Position numbers and translations under genes: made by a program
IMG/VR virus record: IMGVR_UViG_3300013116_000108
Coordinates: 62,001-126,000 of that record
Length of the DNA stretch: 64,000 nt
Source of the DNA: a virus
Reading direction: 5' to 3' (one strand)
Part shown: positions 41,723 to 50,200 of the stretch, one piece after another
How the letters are laid out: each line of letters starts with the position of its first letter
Position numbering within the stretch: the stretch's first letter is position 1
The notes under the pieces: model-generated
Database searches by the model: none
What the model was told of the DNA's origin: nothing
Seen by the model: only the letters and a program-made list of their open reading frames with translations

Positions 41723-42774
41723 TATTTCACTAACTTGTCTTTGTATACTGCTGGAATATTCAAAGCATCATTTGAAAACTTGATTAAATCTTTCAGTGAA
41801 TCTTCTGTAATGAACGACATCAACGTATCTCTTTGATTGTTGCCTGCTTCACCGATAATCCAATCATACTTTCCAACTTTCTTTTGGATAGCCTTGATTG
41901 CTTGAGGATCTTTAGACATCTCTAACAAAGCCGCCTGTAATTTCTCAGCATTAGGATTGCCTTTGTTTACCCAGAACGCTTTTTGTAAAGAGTCACGGAA
42001 TGATTTTACAAGTTTGTAAGCATCATACATTGGACCTGATGGAGCAACACCCCATTTTTCTTCAAATAAGATTTCCATTTGCTTTCCTGGATAGTTAGGA
42101 TCGTCAGCGTGTGATCCGTCTGCTTGTAGAATACCATGATGGAACCAAACTTCTGCTTCTTCATTAGGAGCAATATGCTTTTTAAATGCCGCAGGATTTT
42201 CTCTGTCAACAGTTAGTTCACCACGTTTAAATGCTAAACGTCTAGCACCACCGTTACCAAATCCTGGAACCCAGTTAACGTGTGATTTGAAACAAGCAGA
42301 ATATTCATCAATTGATTTGCCTGGGCCACATAATAACAATGCCATTCCCATAGCGTCAGGTACACGACCTGATTTTGAAGCAAAGATAATGTTTTCCATA
42401 TCAGCATCTAATCTCTTACCAACAATAATGTTTAAGTTCATCATGCCAATTGATTCCCAATCAGCATAGTTATAGTCAACATCTTCTTGTAAGAATGATA
42501 CACCATTACCACCATGCGATACCATAACAATAGTATCATCAAATCTTAGTTCGTTTTGAAAGGCGTTAACTGCAGGAATATCTCTAGCGCCTGGAAAGTT
42601 TCTAAGTTTTAGAGTGTCATTTGGTAAGAATCTTTGTAGTTCTTTGAGAACAATTTCTGTCCATACTGTTGTTCCTGAGCCCGGCTTTTGCGGTACAACA
42701 AACGTAAACGTTTCAGCAAATGCTGATCCTGTAATGCCTAGTGTTAGTACTAGTGCCATTAATAATTTTTTCAT
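41722..42774 (-). CDS. tctC: TctC-family periplasmic solute-binding protein
   Basis: A 350-aa secreted receptor of the tripartite tricarboxylate (TctC/BUG) family. A clear signal peptide, MKKLLMALVLTLGITGSAFA, precedes the mature ETFTFVVPQKPGSGT, where a PxKPGSGT loop matches the BUG signature that binds carboxylates. SHGGNGVSF and VPGFGNGGARR are further pocket loops. It would bind a carboxylated solute in the host periplasm and deliver it to TctA/TctB. It is expressed from an AAAGGAAA ribosome site after a 144-nt gap. Full length, with no truncation. Confidence 0.85.
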   Translation of the reverse strand: MKKLLMALVLTLGITGSAFAETFTFVVPQKPGSGTTVWTEIVLKELQRFLPNDTLKLRNFPGARDIPAVNAFQNELRFDDTIVMVSHGGNGVSFLQEDVDYNYADWESIGMMNLNIIVGKRLDADMENIIFASKSGRVPDAMGMALLLCGPGKSIDEYSACFKSHVNWVPGFGNGGARRLAFKRGELTVDRENPAAFKKHIAPNEEAEVWFHHGILQADGSHADDPNYPGKQMEILFEEKWGVAPSGPMYDAYKLVKSFRDSLQKAFWVNKGNPNAEKLQAALLEMSKDPQAIKAIQKKVGKYDWIIGEAGNNQRDTLMSFITEDSLKDLIKFSNDALNIPAVYKDKLVK

Positions 42775-42918
42775 TTCTATTTTCCTTTTAATAATCAGAA
42801 TTATACAAGCGAAATGCTTGGATAATTATTTTGTTTTTGATTGTTTGCTACACTAAGAACCCTGACACTCGTCTAAGTTTGTGTATTGTGGAGTATAATA
42901 CAGCTCTGTATTACATTT
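42775..42918 (-). promoter_or_regulatory. Leader region before tctC
   Basis: This gap contains no open frame. TATAAT on the minus strand near 42803 without a good -35 box and a perfect TAATACAG-AG-CTGTATTA palindrome (42896-42913) just after the methyltransferase stop are visible. A weak AAGC-ATTTC-GCTT hairpin overlaps the upstream side of the TATAAT. Confidence 0.4.
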
Positions 42919-43611
42919 TTATTTATCGTTTTTTCTTAGCACAAAATAATACCTGACTCCTCTGTCATTTACTTCTTGTTCGAGGGTTAAGATACTACAA
43001 TTTAAAGCACTAGCAGAATTAATAATAAACTCATTAGTCCAATTAAAAAATTCTATCCATTGTGCTTCAGGAGCCTTGTGCTGTTCTCCTGGATTAACTC
43101 TAAAATATAATAAACCGCTAGTCTTTGTTAAGTTTACAGCATTCTTTAATTCAGCATATATTTTATCTACAGTACCAAAATTAATGCTACCTAAACAAAT
43201 AGTAATATCATATTTTTCAGTTGGTTTGTATTCTAATATACTACTGTTAATATCTGCTCTTTCATTGTACGGATCTACACCAGTTAGGTTGTTGATCTTT
43301 CCTTTGAATTCATTATAGCCACAGCCTAAGTCTAAAACTCGTAAAGGCTTTAAGTTATTAACTTCATCTATAATACTTAATCCACTATACTTGTACTTTT
43401 TTGTAATAGGTTGCCAAACAGTAGCAAAGTATTTTTTAAGTACATGATAGTGGATAAGTTCTGTTAAATCTTTAACATTGGTAAAATTAATATCTTTAAT
43501 GTCAACACCAAAAGTTCCATTGATTGCCTGCTGTAAAAGTTTATTGTCATCTAATAGTTGTGGACTAGATTTAAACATAGTACACAGCCTGTCTAAAATT
43601 TTAGTGTTCAT
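42919..43611 (-). CDS. Class I SAM methyltransferase, paralogue of 38474-39067
   Basis: A 230-aa protein with LRVLDLGCGYNEFKGK (motif I), LTGVDPYNERAD (motif II), YDITICLGSINFGTVDKI (motif IV) and LLYFRVNPGEQH, matching the methyltransferase at 38474. The N-terminal 50 residues are an extra helical part. It lies between the H1-like gene and tctC. Substrate unknown. Confidence 0.75.
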   Translation of the reverse strand: MNTKILDRLCTMFKSSPQLLDDNKLLQQAINGTFGVDIKDINFTNVKDLTELIHYHVLKKYFATVWQPITKKYKYSGLSIIDEVNNLKPLRVLDLGCGYNEFKGKINNLTGVDPYNERADINSSILEYKPTEKYDITICLGSINFGTVDKIYAELKNAVNLTKTSGLLYFRVNPGEQHKAPEAQWIEFFNWTNEFIINSASALNCSILTLEQEVNDRGVRYYFVLRKNDK

Positions 43612-43618
43612 TAATTAC

Positions 43619-43942
43619 CTATAATGCTTTATGTAGTTGCTTAACTAGTTTATCTTTTGATAAACGTCTATCTAATTCAATACCTTTTTCTCTACCCATT
43701 TCTTCTAACTGTTTTTTAGTTAGTTTAGCAAGAGCTTTTTTTGTAGGTTTAGCAACAGTTTTTTTTGTTGCTGTAGCCTTAGGTGTTGCTTTAGGTTTTG
43801 CTGTAGCCTTAGGTGTTGCTTTTGCTTTAGGCTCTACTTTATATGCTACTGTTGGTGCCTTTTTTGGTTTGGCCGTTTCTTTTGCTTTTTCTTTACCAAA
43901 GAAAATTTCAGTTAGAGTAGGCCATCCTTTGAAAATACTCAT
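43619..43942 (-). CDS. Histone-H1-like Lys/Ala/Pro repeat protein with SAP/HeH-like end
   Basis: A 107-aa protein. Residues about 25-70 are repeats of AKATPKATAKPK/ATPKATATKK, as in histone H1 C-termini and bacterial H1-like proteins. The C-terminal 35 residues (LTKKQLEEMGREKGIELD) form a helix-extended-helix pattern like SAP/HeH/Rho-N DNA-binding domains. It should bind DNA non-specifically, perhaps altering host nucleoid or phage DNA compaction, or regulating transcription. The repeats are prone to recombination and length change. Confidence 0.65.
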   Translation of the reverse strand: MSIFKGWPTLTEIFFGKEKAKETAKPKKAPTVAYKVEPKAKATPKATAKPKATPKATATKKTVAKPTKKALAKLTKKQLEEMGREKGIELDRRLSKDKLVKQLHKAL

Positions 43943-43952
43943 TGTATTTCTC

Positions 43953-44660
43953 CTATATGTCTACCACATTATTAAAACTACCAAACTGTACTAGATCTCT
44001 TGTGAGGTCTGTAGTTAGTCCAGTAATTTGTAACATTGGCCTATTGTCCCAACCCATGTTACAAGTGGCGTGTGGTATATCCCGCCACTCCCATGTTATA
44101 CATTGTCCTTTACTCCATTGATGCCAGTTGCTATTACCTAATGAAAACACTTGTCCGTGTTTCCAATCATCTAACATAATAACAAACCTTCTCATAAGCT
44201 CAGGGTTCTTATCTGCTTCTATTTCTACAAAACTATTTCCGCGTTCTTTACGACCCGCAAAATTGTCTATATGCCAATTTAACATTTGTCCTGTTATTTG
44301 GTTATGAAACTTAATTGTTGCTTCTTCCATGCCAAAGTAATTAGCAATTTTTTTAAAAACTTCTATGTCTTCTGCCTTTGTTCTTTTGAATACTTCCATT
44401 TGCGGATTTGCTCCTGCTCTTTCTAAGTCGTATTCTTCTTGATTAGCACTATATATTCTATCTTTGCCATCAACTTTATTTCGTGTAGCCCATGTACTAG
44501 TTACTACTCTTTCTAAGCACTCGTTAACAGCATCTTCCCAATCACCATTAAACGTACAAACTTCTTGATAGTCTTTACTTACTACTTCTGGCCTAAAGTG
44601 CCATTTACTTTGTTTCTTTGTAAAATCCCAACGGCTTTTACCCCAGTCTTCGTTTGTCAT
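43953..44660 (-). CDS. 2-oxoglutarate/Fe(II) oxygenase
   Basis: A 235-aa dioxygenase: NWHIDNF (His130, Asp132) and DIPHATC (His197) are the metal triad, and RPMLQITG has the Arg that binds 2-oxoglutarate. RRFVIMLDDWKHG is a typical core strand pair. Marine T4-like phages often carry such enzymes for hydroxylating proteins, nucleobases or small molecules; the substrate here is unknown. It is unlike the hydroxylase at 21512. Its stop lies 11 nt before the H1-like gene. Confidence 0.8.
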   Translation of the reverse strand: MTNEDWGKSRWDFTKKQSKWHFRPEVVSKDYQEVCTFNGDWEDAVNECLERVVTSTWATRNKVDGKDRIYSANQEEYDLERAGANPQMEVFKRTKAEDIEVFKKIANYFGMEEATIKFHNQITGQMLNWHIDNFAGRKERGNSFVEIEADKNPELMRRFVIMLDDWKHGQVFSLGNSNWHQWSKGQCITWEWRDIPHATCNMGWDNRPMLQITGLTTDLTRDLVQFGSFNNVVDI

Positions 44661-44672
44661 TTGCTATCCAAT

Positions 44673-44807
44673 CTATTTTATACTTCCGTTTAATACACGT
44701 TTACTATTAGGGTGCCTTTTTGCTGTAAACGTGGCGTGTGACATATTCTTTTTAATTCTTGGGACACCTTTTTTTACTATAATGCCCGGTACTGCTCTTT
44801 TTCCCAT
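44673..44807 (-). CDS. Basic microprotein, 44 aa, coupled to tctA
   Basis: A short frame starting at ATG 44807, overlapping the tctA stop by one base (TAATG), with GGAG 8 nt upstream, and ending at TAG 44673. The protein is very basic (MGKRAVPGIIVKKG, RIKKN, KRHPNSKRV) with no hydrophobic span. It accounts for most of the 146-nt space between tctA and the oxygenase. Function unknown; ribosome or nucleic-acid contact is possible from its composition alone. Confidence 0.45.
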   Translation of the reverse strand: MGKRAVPGIIVKKGVPRIKKNMSHATFTAKRHPNSKRVLNGSIK

Positions 44808-46246
44808 TATGAATACTCCAATTTATTTTTTCTAGAAACACCGTACACAAACAAGCCTACAATCAGTACACACAATACTAAAAAGATAGGTCTTTGTAAT
44901 AATTTATCAAAAGTATAAATGTGTATTAAGTTTAATGTCAGCGATTCAAATTTAGTAGCAAGTATAAATGCCATAAGCATACCTGGTCTACTAAATTTAT
45001 ACTTTTTACAAACAACACCTAGCACCGAACATATTGCTAATATGGCATAGTCTTCCCAACCGCCTGTATATTGTACACAGGCCCAAATTATAAATGCTAC
45101 AATTAAAGGGAAATAATATATGTAAGGCACATAACAGATCTTAGCAATGTATCTATTAAATGTTATACAGATAATACCAACTAATACTGTTGCCCACATA
45201 AAGCCAAATGTTAGACTATCAAAAAACTTTGTGTCGTAAGCAATTTCTTGAGCACCTAGTTCAAACCCTAAGTACATAAACAGTCCCATAAGAACTGCGG
45301 CAAAACTTGCCCCTGGTATACCAAACAATACTGTTGGAATCATACTAGTTGCTTTTTGTGAGTTGTTAGCACCTTCTGGTCCTACTACTCCTCTAATATT
45401 ACCTTTGCCAAATTCTTCGTTAGGATGAGTTGCTACTGTTGAACCATATGCCATCCAGTCTGCCATAGCACCGCCAATGCCTGGTAAGAATCCTATAAAG
45501 GCTCCAATGGCTCCGCCACGTAGGGCGTCCCATTTCATTTTCCATACTACTTTAATACCTTCCCAAGTTTGCTTCATTTGAGTATTTTCTTTCATATGAG
45601 CTACTTGTTGGCCTTTCTTCCAGCCATCTAATATTTCTGGAAAAGCAAATAGTCCAGCAACAAAAGGCATAAGTTGTACACCGTCGCCTAAGTATTCCCA
45701 ACCGCCTGTGTATCTATCAAAGTTTGTTAATGGATCTGTACCTATAAGTCCTATTCCTAGTCCTACAAGAATTGCTATAATACTTCTAAACCAAAATCTG
45801 TTACTAACAAATCCTACACAGGCAAGAGCCATTACCATGAATGCCCATAACTCTGGAATGCCAAAGTACATAATAAGTTGTACATACCAAGGCAATAAAG
45901 CAAAGGTTAGTGTACCCCATATAAGTCCGTTAAGTGTTGAAGTTGTAATTGCGGCCGTTAAAGCATAAGTGGCTTTACCTTGTTTTGCTAACGGGTATCC
46001 GTCAACCATAGTTGCCGCGGCTGAATTGGCGCCTGGTATTCCTAATAATATTCCCGAGTATGTGTCGCCTGTTGTACTGGCGGCTACTACTGCCATACAA
46101 AATATTACGCCTAAGTAAGGATCAAATCCAAAGTAACTGATAAATCCAAATAAGGCTACTAATCCTGTTGTTGCTCCAGCACTAGGTACTAGACCTACAA
46201 TCAAACCATAAAATGTACCTGCTAATAAAGTGTAAATTTCTTCCAT
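44807..46246 (-). CDS. tctA: TctA-family tricarboxylate transporter permease
   Basis: A 479-aa polytopic inner-membrane protein of the TctA family, close to the usual 500 aa. Conserved loops are present: LVPSAGATTGL near the N-terminus, GIPGANSAAATMVDGYPLAKQ-like segment near residues 70-90 (written here only in part), and GFLPGIGGAMADWMAYG in the second half, the duplicated signature of the family. TctA forms the channel and uses the ion gradient to import di/tricarboxylates or similar acids delivered by TctC. It is the first gene of the cassette after the 742-aa structural gene, AAGGA ribosome site. It appears intact. Confidence 0.9.
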   Translation of the reverse strand: MEEIYTLLAGTFYGLIVGLVPSAGATTGLVALFGFISYFGFDPYLGVIFCMAVVAASTTGDTYSGILLGIPGANSAAATMVDGYPLAKQGKATYALTAAITTSTLNGLIWGTLTFALLPWYVQLIMYFGIPELWAFMVMALACVGFVSNRFWFRSIIAILVGLGIGLIGTDPLTNFDRYTGGWEYLGDGVQLMPFVAGLFAFPEILDGWKKGQQVAHMKENTQMKQTWEGIKVVWKMKWDALRGGAIGAFIGFLPGIGGAMADWMAYGSTVATHPNEEFGKGNIRGVVGPEGANNSQKATSMIPTVLFGIPGASFAAVLMGLFMYLGFELGAQEIAYDTKFFDSLTFGFMWATVLVGIICITFNRYIAKICYVPYIYYFPLIVAFIIWACVQYTGGWEDYAILAICSVLGVVCKKYKFSRPGMLMAFILATKFESLTLNLIHIYTFDKLLQRPIFLVLCVLIVGLFVYGVSRKNKLEYS

Positions 46247-46310
46247 GGAGTATTGTCCTTAAAAATTAATATATACTATTAATTATTAAGAAAAGATGTG
46301 CTACAGGCTA

Positions 46311-48539
46311 TTACTGAGTTGTTTTTCTTTTGTGAATAGATCTAGGAGTAGTTTGGTGTTCGTTTTTCTTAGGTCTTAATGCTTTGTTAGATGACATAAC
46401 ACCTGCTAACTTTTTCATATGATTGATAGACTCATCGGCGTCATCTTTTTCATCTTCAATCTCATCTTCAAGTTCTTTAGCAAGAGCGTCTGCCATTCCT
46501 TTTTTAAGAACTTCTTCTGGGTTTTTTGATTCATTAATATCTACACCAAAAGGAGCATCGCCAAAGAAATCTTCTAGTCTGCTTTGAACAATGTGTCTAA
46601 CGTCAAGTACGTCACCGCCATCTTCTGCACTATCTAGATCATCTAATAACTCATCATCAAATACAAAACCAGTTACCATGTTAGTTGTTTCTTCGCCTGG
46701 TGGACGAGGTTTAGACATAAACTCTTTGTATCTCGCTACAGCGTCTTCATGTTCGCCTTCTGGTTGACCATCATATTTCATTAGTCCGCCAATCATAGTA
46801 CCTTCAGCAACTTTTTTTGCTTCAATTTCTTCAACCGCCGCTTCGGCTTCAATTGGTAATTCTTTTGAATCATCTACTGCTTCATTTTTCATAGCCATCA
46901 TTTGATCCATATGTGTTTGGTAAGGTTGTCCATATTCTTTCATACCTGCTAACCAATTCCATATAGTAGGCCTAGCATCAGCATTAGGGTCAAGTTCACT
47001 TAATTGGTCATATAACTCATCATCACCAAATATTTCACCAATTTCATCTGTTGCGGCTTGACCTTCTTCGCCTGCTATAACAGGTGTTGACATAATTTCT
47101 TTAAACCTTGCTACATGTTCATCGCTTGATGGTAAATGCCACGTGCCTTCTTTTACAACTGAATCTGTCCATTTTTTAAATTCTGCTGATTCTTCTTGTG
47201 GCTTCATTTTATATTTAGGATCAAAGTCTTGTACTTCTACATCACCTTTAAGCCACTTACTAGCAATAGCAATCGCCATTTCTTTATCATGCTTATTATT
47301 AAAACTGTCATCAATATTAAAAATTGCTCTTGCTAAATCATCGTCTTTTGTACGAACTGAAATTGTTGCTAAGATTCTTCTAACTAAAGCATGTAATGGG
47401 TTTTCTGTATGATCTAAGCCTTGTGAATCGTTTGGCTTTTTAAACTTGTTTGCTTTAACAAAGGCAAGTTGCTTTTTAATTAAAGCATCTTCTTCTTCGT
47501 TTGGTGTTACAACAATTTTCTTTTTACCTTGAATAATATCATGAATTGGGCCCATGTCTTCGTGTACTTTTCTTCTTGCTTTAAGTACTGTAGGTAACAA
47601 ACTTTCTAGTTCTGTTTGATCAACTGTTCTAACTAATTGACTCTTTAGTTCGTTAATGTCTGATTCGTCATATACTGATTCTGTAGGCTGAAAGTTTTCA
47701 GCATAAGTCTTATAACCTTTTGGTTTTGAAAGAGTGTTAACTGTTGCTTTCAAACCTTGGTAACGTTTCTTAGCATCAGAAATAATATCAGCAGAATCTT
47801 CGTTAACAAACCCGTCAGCACGATTTAATTTTTTAACAAAGTTTCTTAATTCATACATTTCTTTAACACATTCAATAATGTGAGAACCTAGTTCGTCATG
47901 TGGATTGCCTCCTGCATGAACATGTCTTGCCATTGCTCTAGCACCTGGTAAATATTTGAAAGGAAATTTAAATCTTTCCTTGGCACTATTCTCAATAAAG
48001 ACTGATTGTATTTGTCTACTTCTAGATCCCATTTTATCTTCATCTACTGCTGATCTGTGTTTTATAATTAACCTTGCTGACTCAACTGTTTGGTAACTTG
48101 TTTTAGTTGAACCATATAATTTGCTGACTGATTCCATTGTAATTTCATCCGTTGTATATTGAGAACTATTTTTAGTAATAGCCTCATAATCTCGTTTGTC
48201 TAACTGATTTTTGCCTATGTTTCTTACATCAAAATTCATCATGTTTTTCTTAGCAAACATTCTCATTTCTTTTAAGAAATCAAACCAACTACGTTGTATT
48301 GAATCTGGTAAGTCACCGCTCAAACTTTCAGCAAAATAAATTGTAAAGTTAGCAGGATCAATAATACTAATTGTTACAGGTCCGTACTTTTCTCCTTCAA
48401 CAACATAGTTAAAATCAAACAATCTTGCTTGTTCTGACTCTAATACAGCACCTGCACCTTCATCTGCTATGTTTACTTCACCAAATTTACTGGCTAAATT
48501 TTGATATAATGTGTCGGCTATTTTTTTAATCAGTTCCAT
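46311..48539 (-). CDS. Large acidic virion-associated protein with internal repeat
   Basis: A 742-aa protein with a family-specific N-terminal domain (about 1-270; beta then helical, FKFPFKYLPGARAMARHVHAGG) and a long acidic C-terminal part. Two related segments occur: ARFKEIMSTPVIAGEE...FGDDELYDQL (about 485-540) and ARYKEFMSKPRPPGEE...FDDELLDDLD (about 610-665), showing an internal duplication. The end is basic (SIHKRKTTQ). It lies just downstream of gp17, so a structural or packaging-related role is likely. I do not recognise a named family. Confidence 0.6.
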   Translation of the reverse strand: MELIKKIADTLYQNLASKFGEVNIADEGAGAVLESEQARLFDFNYVVEGEKYGPVTISIIDPANFTIYFAESLSGDLPDSIQRSWFDFLKEMRMFAKKNMMNFDVRNIGKNQLDKRDYEAITKNSSQYTTDEITMESVSKLYGSTKTSYQTVESARLIIKHRSAVDEDKMGSRSRQIQSVFIENSAKERFKFPFKYLPGARAMARHVHAGGNPHDELGSHIIECVKEMYELRNFVKKLNRADGFVNEDSADIISDAKKRYQGLKATVNTLSKPKGYKTYAENFQPTESVYDESDINELKSQLVRTVDQTELESLLPTVLKARRKVHEDMGPIHDIIQGKKKIVVTPNEEEDALIKKQLAFVKANKFKKPNDSQGLDHTENPLHALVRRILATISVRTKDDDLARAIFNIDDSFNNKHDKEMAIAIASKWLKGDVEVQDFDPKYKMKPQEESAEFKKWTDSVVKEGTWHLPSSDEHVARFKEIMSTPVIAGEEGQAATDEIGEIFGDDELYDQLSELDPNADARPTIWNWLAGMKEYGQPYQTHMDQMMAMKNEAVDDSKELPIEAEAAVEEIEAKKVAEGTMIGGLMKYDGQPEGEHEDAVARYKEFMSKPRPPGEETTNMVTGFVFDDELLDDLDSAEDGGDVLDVRHIVQSRLEDFFGDAPFGVDINESKNPEEVLKKGMADALAKELEDEIEDEKDDADESINHMKKLAGVMSSNKALRPKKNEHQTTPRSIHKRKTTQ

Positions 48540-48554
48540 ATTATTATTTATCCT

Positions 48555-50132
48555 TTAAATGATTACAAACGGCATAGGCTCTATATAGTCGTCTTCAGTT
48601 GATCTCATGTCTTGTTGAATTTTTGGGTCGTATGTACCTAAAAATGTTGCTATTCTTAATGCTAGTACCGTTGCCATAACTAAATCATCATGCTCACCCG
48701 GCTTACCTTGATAACTATTGCCACTTGCTACAAAAGTTTTTAATTGTGTTATAAGAGGTTTACTATACACTACCAGTTTTTGATTTTCTACTAGTTCTTT
48801 TAACTTGGCACAAGAAGCCAATTTACTTTTGTGTGTTGTATTAAATCCTTTTCTAAAGCGCCTAACGTGTCCACTCCTAGCAGGTTCACTCATAAAATAT
48901 CCATGAATTGCTTCTTCCCCTACTTCTGCTATAGAAACAAGTGCGGCTTCACCTAATGTGTTGTTCTCTACACTATAATAAATGTTATTATTGTCATTTG
49001 TAATACCATAAATGTATTTTGTAATTTGCTTTAATATTGTAATTTGTTCTTGTATTGTAGTTTTATTATGTTGCCATTCAGCACATTGTTTCATACCAGG
49101 CAATTCAAAAACTTGTATGGCTGAATAGTCGCCTCCTGTTCCTAAACTAGGATCTAAACCTACAACATACGTTTTTCCTTTTTTAGGTTTATGATACCAA
49201 CGAACTTGACCTTGTTTATATAAAGGGTCATTGCCTTCTAAACTTGCTAATATAATAGGGTTAATTAATGTTTCATCAAATATGATTGGTTCACATTCGT
49301 GTTCACGTTTGAATCGTTCAATGCCAATCCTTCCGCGTTCTTCGTCTGCCCAATCTTTATCTCTATCAGGATGTTCACTCCATAGTGCCTTAAAGGCATG
49401 AAAGCCATTAACACCTACACCGCCTTCGTTTTCATTACCAAAGTTGTCTAATGTTTTATTTGCTTCTGTCCATAATAACCAAAACTGATCTTCGTCTGAG
49501 TTAGGTGTTGAAGTAATAATCGCTTTACCACCTGTTGCTAGTGTAGGTGATATCGATGTCCAAAACTCTGTAGCAATGTTATTCCTCACAAAAGCAAACT
49601 CATCACAGTATAGCATTGTAATGGACATACCTCTTCCTGTGTTTTCTGTAGTTGCTTGTGATACAATTCTACTACCATTCTCAAATTCTATCGATCCTCT
49701 GTTGTAATTTGTAACACCTGCTCTAATAAAATCAGGACAAAGTTCATATCCGTATCTAACACGTTGCATAATTTCTTGAGCGCCGGCGTGTTTATGTGCC
49801 GCAACTAGTATTACACTATCAGGAACAAACATAGCATACCAAAGCAAGTATCCAGCCGCTGTGGTAGTTTTACCCATTTGTCTGCTTACTAAGTTAATAC
49901 TAAATCTGTTTTTATGGTAACTGTCTAGTAATGTTTCTTGGAAATCATAAGGATCGTATTTAATTTTACCTTGTGTAGGATGTTGTATAAAGAAATAATG
50001 TTCAAGAAAGTACGTTGGCCCAGATACTGGATCAGCACACTTCATAAATTCTTCAAGTTGCTCTTCAGTAAACTGCTGGCCTTTATTGGCTTTTTTGATT
50101 AATACACCATCTAGTGATTTATTAGTAGACAT
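48555..50132 (-). CDS. 17: Terminase large subunit gp17
   Basis: A 525-aa packaging ATPase/nuclease. SRQMGKTT at 83-90 is Walker A, MLYCDEFAFV Walker B, STPNSDEDQFW motif III-like, and the C-terminal RNase-H-type nuclease has VVGLDPSLGTGGDYS, YSVENNTLGE and HDDLVMATVLAL with the three acidic ligands. It cuts concatemers and drives DNA into the prohead with gp16. It is shorter than T4 gp17 (610 aa). A TAAATAC box ends 4 nt before the ATG, with no ribosome site, so the mRNA may be leaderless. Confidence 0.95.
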   Translation of the reverse strand: MSTNKSLDGVLIKKANKGQQFTEEQLEEFMKCADPVSGPTYFLEHYFFIQHPTQGKIKYDPYDFQETLLDSYHKNRFSINLVSRQMGKTTTAAGYLLWYAMFVPDSVILVAAHKHAGAQEIMQRVRYGYELCPDFIRAGVTNYNRGSIEFENGSRIVSQATTENTGRGMSITMLYCDEFAFVRNNIATEFWTSISPTLATGGKAIITSTPNSDEDQFWLLWTEANKTLDNFGNENEGGVGVNGFHAFKALWSEHPDRDKDWADEERGRIGIERFKREHECEPIIFDETLINPIILASLEGNDPLYKQGQVRWYHKPKKGKTYVVGLDPSLGTGGDYSAIQVFELPGMKQCAEWQHNKTTIQEQITILKQITKYIYGITNDNNNIYYSVENNTLGEAALVSIAEVGEEAIHGYFMSEPARSGHVRRFRKGFNTTHKSKLASCAKLKELVENQKLVVYSKPLITQLKTFVASGNSYQGKPGEHDDLVMATVLALRIATFLGTYDPKIQQDMRSTEDDYIEPMPFVII

Positions 50133-50136
50133 ATAT

Positions 50137-50143
50137 GTATTTA
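50137..50143 (-). promoter_or_regulatory. TAAATAC late-like promoter box before gp17
   Basis: Minus strand AGTAAATAC-ATAT-ATG, the ATG at 50132. It follows a terminator by 5 nt. The same spacing occurs at 4521 and 33561. Confidence 0.55.
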
Positions 50144-50147
50144 CTCA

Positions 50148-50178
50148 AGAAAAAGCCAGGTATATTACAACCTGGCTT
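50148..50178 (-). terminator. Terminator before gp17
   Basis: AAGCCAGGT/ACCTGGCTT (50053-type stem at 50153-50161 and 50170-50178), 8-nt loop, then TTTC on the minus strand. It ends transcription of the 459-aa gene group immediately before the gp17 promoter. Confidence 0.7.
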
Positions 50179-50200
50179 ATGTTTTATAGATTAAAAACTG

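Noticed and set aside
42896-42913. Palindrome TAATACAG-AG-CTGTATTA as a terminator
   Set aside because: The loop would be only 2 nt and no T run follows on the minus strand; it might be an operator but there is no further support.
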